Positions 7,081 to 9,840 of a DNA stretch of 9,840 nt are shown here, one piece after another. Position numbers and translations under genes: made by a program. The notes under the pieces were generated by a model. That model was not told where the DNA came from. It was given only the letters and a program-made list of their open reading frames with translations, and did not search any database. Origin of the DNA: Alphaproteobacteria bacterium (GTDB lineage: Bacteria > Pseudomonadota > Alphaproteobacteria > Rhodobacterales > Rhodobacteraceae). The number at the start of each line of letters is the position of its first letter. Position 1 is the stretch's first letter. The DNA lies in the NCBI GenBank assembly GCA_030424705.1, contig JAUHWJ010000030.1, positions 1 through 9,840 on the forward strand, read 5' to 3'.

Positions 7081-7359
7081 GTGAAGACCATCGAACTTGA
7101 GGCCGCGCTGGGCACCGGCGCGGCCGCCGGATTGATCGAGGCGCTGCGGGAGAGCCGCGGGGCCGAATTGCGGCTCGACGCGTCGAAGGTCGAATCGCTC
7201 GGCGCGGCCTGCCTTCAGGCGCTGCTCGCCGGCGCCGCGGCCTGGCGGCAGGACGGCGCGAAACTCACGCTCGCCGAGCCATCGGAGGCGTTTCGGTCCG
7301 ATGCGGCGACGATGGGCGCGACGGCACTGCTCGCCGAACTCGAGGGGGCGGCGGCGTGA
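7081..7359 (+). CDS. Small STAS-domain protein of the CheS/CheX type
   Basis: A 92-residue protein made of one STAS domain, with GTG start and AAGGAG ribosome site. The core LRLDASKVESLGAACLQALL fits the STAS pattern around the second strand and following helix (D33-x-S-x-V37, L40-G41, L45-Q46). In anti-sigma-factor antagonists such as SpoIIAA the phosphorylated Ser falls where this protein has A42, so control by Ser phosphorylation is unlikely. Its stop overlaps the cheY start (GTGA), and cheA follows. The order small protein-cheY-cheA matches cheS-cheY1-cheA of Sinorhizobium meliloti, where CheS binds CheA and speeds CheY1 dephosphorylation, and cheX-cheY-cheA of Caulobacter. A similar CheA-binding role is plausible but inferred from order and size. 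An in-frame ATG at 6916 would give a 147-residue form with an Arg-rich extension; I think this less likely. Confidence 0.88.
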   Translation: MKTIELEAALGTGAAAGLIEALRESRGAELRLDASKVESLGAACLQALLAGAAAWRQDGAKLTLAEPSEAFRSDAATMGATALLAELEGAAA

Positions 7360-7721
7360 CGCTAACCGTGCTCGCGGTGGACGATTCGCGCACCATGCGC
7401 GATCTGCTGCGCAAGGCTCTTTCCGATGCCGGTTTCACCGTCCACACCGCGGATGACGGCGTGCACGGGCTGGAGACGCTCGAGACCTGCGCGCCCGACG
7501 TCATCATCACGGACATCAACATGCCACGGATGGACGGCTTCGGCTTCATCGAGGCGGTGCGCGCCGACGCGCGGCGCGGGCGCATCCCGATCCTCACTCT
7601 CACCACCGAGAGCGCGCCGGAGATGAAGCGACGCGCGCGCGAGGCGGGGGCCACGGGCTGGATCGTGAAGCCTTTCGACAAGGACAAGCTCGTCGCCGCC
7701 ATCCGGCGCGTGGCGGCGTAG
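7356..7721 (+). CDS. cheY: CheY, single-domain response regulator
   Basis: A 121-residue receiver-only protein phosphorylated by CheA. Key residues are the acidic pair D9-D10, phosphoacceptor D53 in ITDINMPRMDG, the switch T83 in LTLTTES and K105 in GWIVKPF. W102 occupies the position of E. coli CheY Y106, the aromatic switch on the output face; Trp there is, as I recall, common in CheY proteins encoded beside cheA in alphaproteobacteria. It starts at a GTG overlapping the STAS stop (GTGA), so translation is likely coupled, and cheA starts 12 bases after its TAG. Whether it binds the flagellar switch or only drains phosphate from CheA, like rhizobial CheY1, cannot be settled from sequence; the cheS-like neighbour favours a sink role. 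Alphaproteobacterial chemotaxis loci often encode a second CheY; none is seen in this window. Confidence 0.96.
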   Translation: MTLTVLAVDDSRTMRDLLRKALSDAGFTVHTADDGVHGLETLETCAPDVIITDINMPRMDGFGFIEAVRADARRGRIPILTLTTESAPEMKRRAREAGATGWIVKPFDKDKLVAAIRRVAA

Positions 7722-7733
7722 GGGGAGGCGGCG

Positions 7734-9840
7734 ATGAGCGAGCTCGACGAACTCCGGGGCGGCTTCTTCGAGGAATGCGAGGACCTTCTGACCGTCCTCG
7801 CCGAGGGATTGCAGCAGCTCGCGGACGGCGACGACGACCGGGAGACGGTGAACGCCGTCTTCCGCGCGGTCCATTCGATCAAGGGCGGCGCGGGGGCTTT
7901 CGGGCTCGACGTTCTCGTCAACTTCGCCCACAAGTTCGAGACATCCCTCAACGAATTGAGGGATGCGCGCATCCCGAAGAGCGAGCATGTCATCGGCGTG
8001 TTCCTCCGCGCCTCGGACATCCTGGCCGACCTCGTGGCCGCGATGCGCGACGAGACGGCGACGGACGACGCGGCGATCGAAGCCTCGCTCGAGGAGATCG
8101 TCGCGCTCATCCCCGTGAAGCCCGGCGCGGAGAAGGCGGACGAGAGCTATGCGCCGATGTCGCTCGATTTCGGGGCGGACGAGCCGGCGGGCTTCGAGCC
8201 CGCCGCGCTGGAGACGCTCGACTTCGCGCCCGAACCGGTGGCAGGGATCGAGGCGCCGGCCGGGCCCGCGATCTGGCTCCTGAACTTCCGCCCTGCCCCC
8301 GGGCTCTACGCCCGCGGCAACGAGCCGCTCCTGCTCCTCCGGGCGCTTGCAGCGCTCGGCCCCTGCGAGATCGAACTCGACACAGGGTCGCTGCCCGCGC
8401 TCGGAGACCTCGGGCCCGAGGATGCGGGCCTCGCCTGGCGCATCCGGCTGGAGACCGAGGCGAAGGAGGAGGAGATCTTCGAGATCTTCGAATTCGTCGC
8501 AGACGATTGCGCGCTGGAGGCCGTCCCCGCCGAAAGCGGGCCGGCGGAGACCGCCGCCCCCGACCTCCCGGCCTTCGAGGCGCCGGCCTTCGAGCCTGCG
8601 CCGGAGCCGATTGTTGCGGCGGAGCCGGCGTCCGCCGAGCCCGCGCCCGCAAAGGCCGCCGCGCCCAAGGGCGAGGACGGTGGGAAGGCCGGCGAGGGCA
8701 AGGCGGGGGACGGGTCGAAAGCCTCGATCCGGGTGGATACCGACCGCATCGAACGGCTCGTCAACCTCGCCGGGGAGCTCGTCATCACTCATGCGATGCT
8801 GACGCAGCGCATCGCCGAGGCCGGGCTCGCCCGGCACGCCGCCATCGCCGAGGGGCTGGACGAGTTCCGGATGCTGACGCGCGACGTGCAGGAAAGCGTG
8901 ATGGCGATCCGGGCGCAGCCTGTCCGCCCGCTGTTCCAGCGCATGACGCGCATTGTGCGCGAGGCGGCGCATGCGACGGGAAAGTCGGTGAAGCTCGTCA
9001 CCGACGGCGAGGGCACCGAGGTGGACAAGACCATCGTCGAGCGCCTGGCCGACCCGTTGACGCACATGATCCGCAATGCCGTCGATCACGGGATTGAATC
9101 CGCGGAAAAACGCGCCGATGCGGGCAAGCCCGCCGAGGGGACGATCCGCCTCTCCGCCGCGCAGCGCTCGGGCCGGATCGTGATCGAAATTGCGGATGAC
9201 GGCGCGGGGATCAACCGCCCGCGCGTCCTTTCCATCGCCAAGGAGAAGAAGCTTATCCCCGCCGATGCGGAGCTGAGCGATTCGGAGATCGACAACCTCC
9301 TCTTCATGCCGGGCTTCTCCACCGCCAAGGAGGTCTCGGCCCTTTCGGGCCGGGGCGTCGGCATGGATGTGGTGAAGCGGGCGATCCAGGCGCTTGGGGG
9401 GCGCACGATCATCTCCTCGAAGCCGGGGGAGGGCAGCGTCTTCTCCATCAGCCTGCCGCTCACCCTCGCGGTGCTGGACGGCGTCGTCGTCCGCGTGGCG
9501 GACCAGACGCTCGTCGCGCCGCTCGCCGCCATCGTGGAGACATGCCGGCCCACAAAGGCCGACCTGAAGCGGATGGGGTCGCGGGACCATGTGCTGCTGG
9601 TGCGCGGCGAGCCGCTGCCCATCGTGGATATCGGGGCGGAGCTCGGATTTCGCCCGCCGGTCGAGACTCCGCTCGATTCCGTGCTGATGGTGGCGGAGAC
9701 GGAGGGTGGCGCGCGCTGCGCCCTCCTCGTGGATGACATCTTCGACCAGCGGCAGGTCGTCATCAAGGGGCTGGAAGAGGGCTTCGGCAGGACCAGGGGC
9801 GTCGCGGCCGCGACCATCCTCGGGGACGGGCGCATCGCGC
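7734..9840 (+). CDS. cheA: CheA, chemotaxis histidine kinase (3' end outside window)
   Basis: The sensor kinase that autophosphorylates under receptor control and passes phosphate to CheY and CheB. GGAGG lies 5 bases before the ATG, and 702 residues are visible without a stop. P1 (HPt) has phosphorylated H47 in RAVHSIKGGAGAFG. An acidic stretch rich in Glu/Ala follows, then a P2-like response-regulator docking domain at about 180-265 (W181, P..G pattern, ending FEFVADDC259), and an Ala/Pro/Glu/Lys linker to about 330. P3 dimerisation starts at S331 (IRVDTDRIERLVNLAGELV). The P4 ATPase shows the N-box with N448 in MIRNAVDHG, G1 at D488-D-G-A-G492, an F-box with FMPGFSTA, and G2 at G539-R-G-V-G-M544. 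P5, the CheW-like domain, starts near 575 and runs to the window end at GDGRIA. Comparison with typical CheA suggests only tens of residues are missing. No key residue is absent, so it should be active. cheW and cheR are expected beyond the window. Confidence 0.98.
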   Translation, partial: MSELDELRGGFFEECEDLLTVLAEGLQQLADGDDDRETVNAVFRAVHSIKGGAGAFGLDVLVNFAHKFETSLNELRDARIPKSEHVIGVFLRASDILADLVAAMRDETATDDAAIEASLEEIVALIPVKPGAEKADESYAPMSLDFGADEPAGFEPAALETLDFAPEPVAGIEAPAGPAIWLLNFRPAPGLYARGNEPLLLLRALAALGPCEIELDTGSLPALGDLGPEDAGLAWRIRLETEAKEEEIFEIFEFVADDCALEAVPAESGPAETAAPDLPAFEAPAFEPAPEPIVAAEPASAEPAPAKAAAPKGEDGGKAGEGKAGDGSKASIRVDTDRIERLVNLAGELVITHAMLTQRIAEAGLARHAAIAEGLDEFRMLTRDVQESVMAIRAQPVRPLFQRMTRIVREAAHATGKSVKLVTDGEGTEVDKTIVERLADPLTHMIRNAVDHGIESAEKRADAGKPAEGTIRLSAAQRSGRIVIEIADDGAGINRPRVLSIAKEKKLIPADAELSDSEIDNLLFMPGFSTAKEVSALSGRGVGMDVVKRAIQALGGRTIISSKPGEGSVFSISLPLTLAVLDGVVVRVADQTLVAPLAAIVETCRPTKADLKRMGSRDHVLLVRGEPLPIVDIGAELGFRPPVETPLDSVLMVAETEGGARCALLVDDIFDQRQVVIKGLEEGFGRTRGVAAATILGDGRIA

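Noticed and set aside
7775..9097. Plus-strand frame of 440 codons inside cheA
   Set aside because: It is in a different frame from cheA and gives an Arg/Gly-rich product with no motifs, while the cheA frame shows HPt, ATPase and CheW-like domains throughout.
7362..9590. Open frame of 742 codons on the minus strand
   Set aside because: It lies opposite cheY and cheA, whose domains are unmistakable. The product is an Arg/Asp/Gly/Leu-rich mirror of G/C-ending codons, as expected for shadow frames in GC-rich DNA.
1..9840. CRISPR arrays, tRNA or rRNA genes, insertion sequences, attachment sites
   Set aside because: No regularly spaced repeats, cloverleaf sequence, transposase motif or terminal inverted repeat was seen on either strand.

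Overview
This window is the 5' half of a chemotaxis operon from an alphaproteobacterium with high GC (about 70% by eye, with strongly G/C-ending codons). The protein types and gene neighbourhoods look like Rhodobacterales or a related order, but that placement is an inference from gene content and codon style. All supported genes are on the + strand, and most are tightly packed or overlapping.

Layout. At 1-207 is the C-terminal end of a gene that starts outside the window; I do not recognise it. At 208-862 is a 655-base leader of lower GC. It holds two short palindromes sharing a CGATCAA direct repeat, a good Shine-Dalgarno with a doubtful 186-codon ORF behind it, and no certain gene. At 863-3313 is a membrane-bound methyl-accepting chemotaxis protein (MCP1) with an unusually large, apparently all-helical periplasmic domain. 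A 148-base spacer with two GC-rich hairpins leads to a soluble PAS-PAS-MCP (MCP2, 3462-5333), which ends in a CheR/CheB-tethering pentapeptide. Then come cheB (5359-6390) and cheD (6387-6932, ATGA overlap). After a second 148-base spacer with a possible promoter comes a compact trio: a small STAS-domain protein (7081-7359), a single-domain CheY (7356-7721, GTGA overlap) and cheA (7734 to past the window end, 702 residues visible).

How it works together. The two receptors should control CheA, presumably through a CheW encoded outside the window. CheA phosphorylates CheY and CheB. CheB demethylates or deamidates receptors, CheD deamidates receptor glutamines, and the missing CheR would methylate them. 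The STAS-CheY-CheA order matches the cheS-cheY1-cheA / cheX-cheY-cheA order of rhizobial and Caulobacter operons. There the CheY partner can be a phosphate sink and the small protein helps drain phosphate.

The most interesting signals are these. The two receptors belong to different signalling-domain length classes: each arm of the MCP1 hairpin is exactly one heptad shorter than in MCP2, so 34H against 36H. Only MCP2 carries the pentapeptide. MCP1 has an unassigned sensor domain of about 410 residues. The STAS protein has alanine where anti-sigma-factor antagonists have their phosphorylated serine. Nothing here is a clearly new system; it is a chemotaxis operon with some unusual parts.
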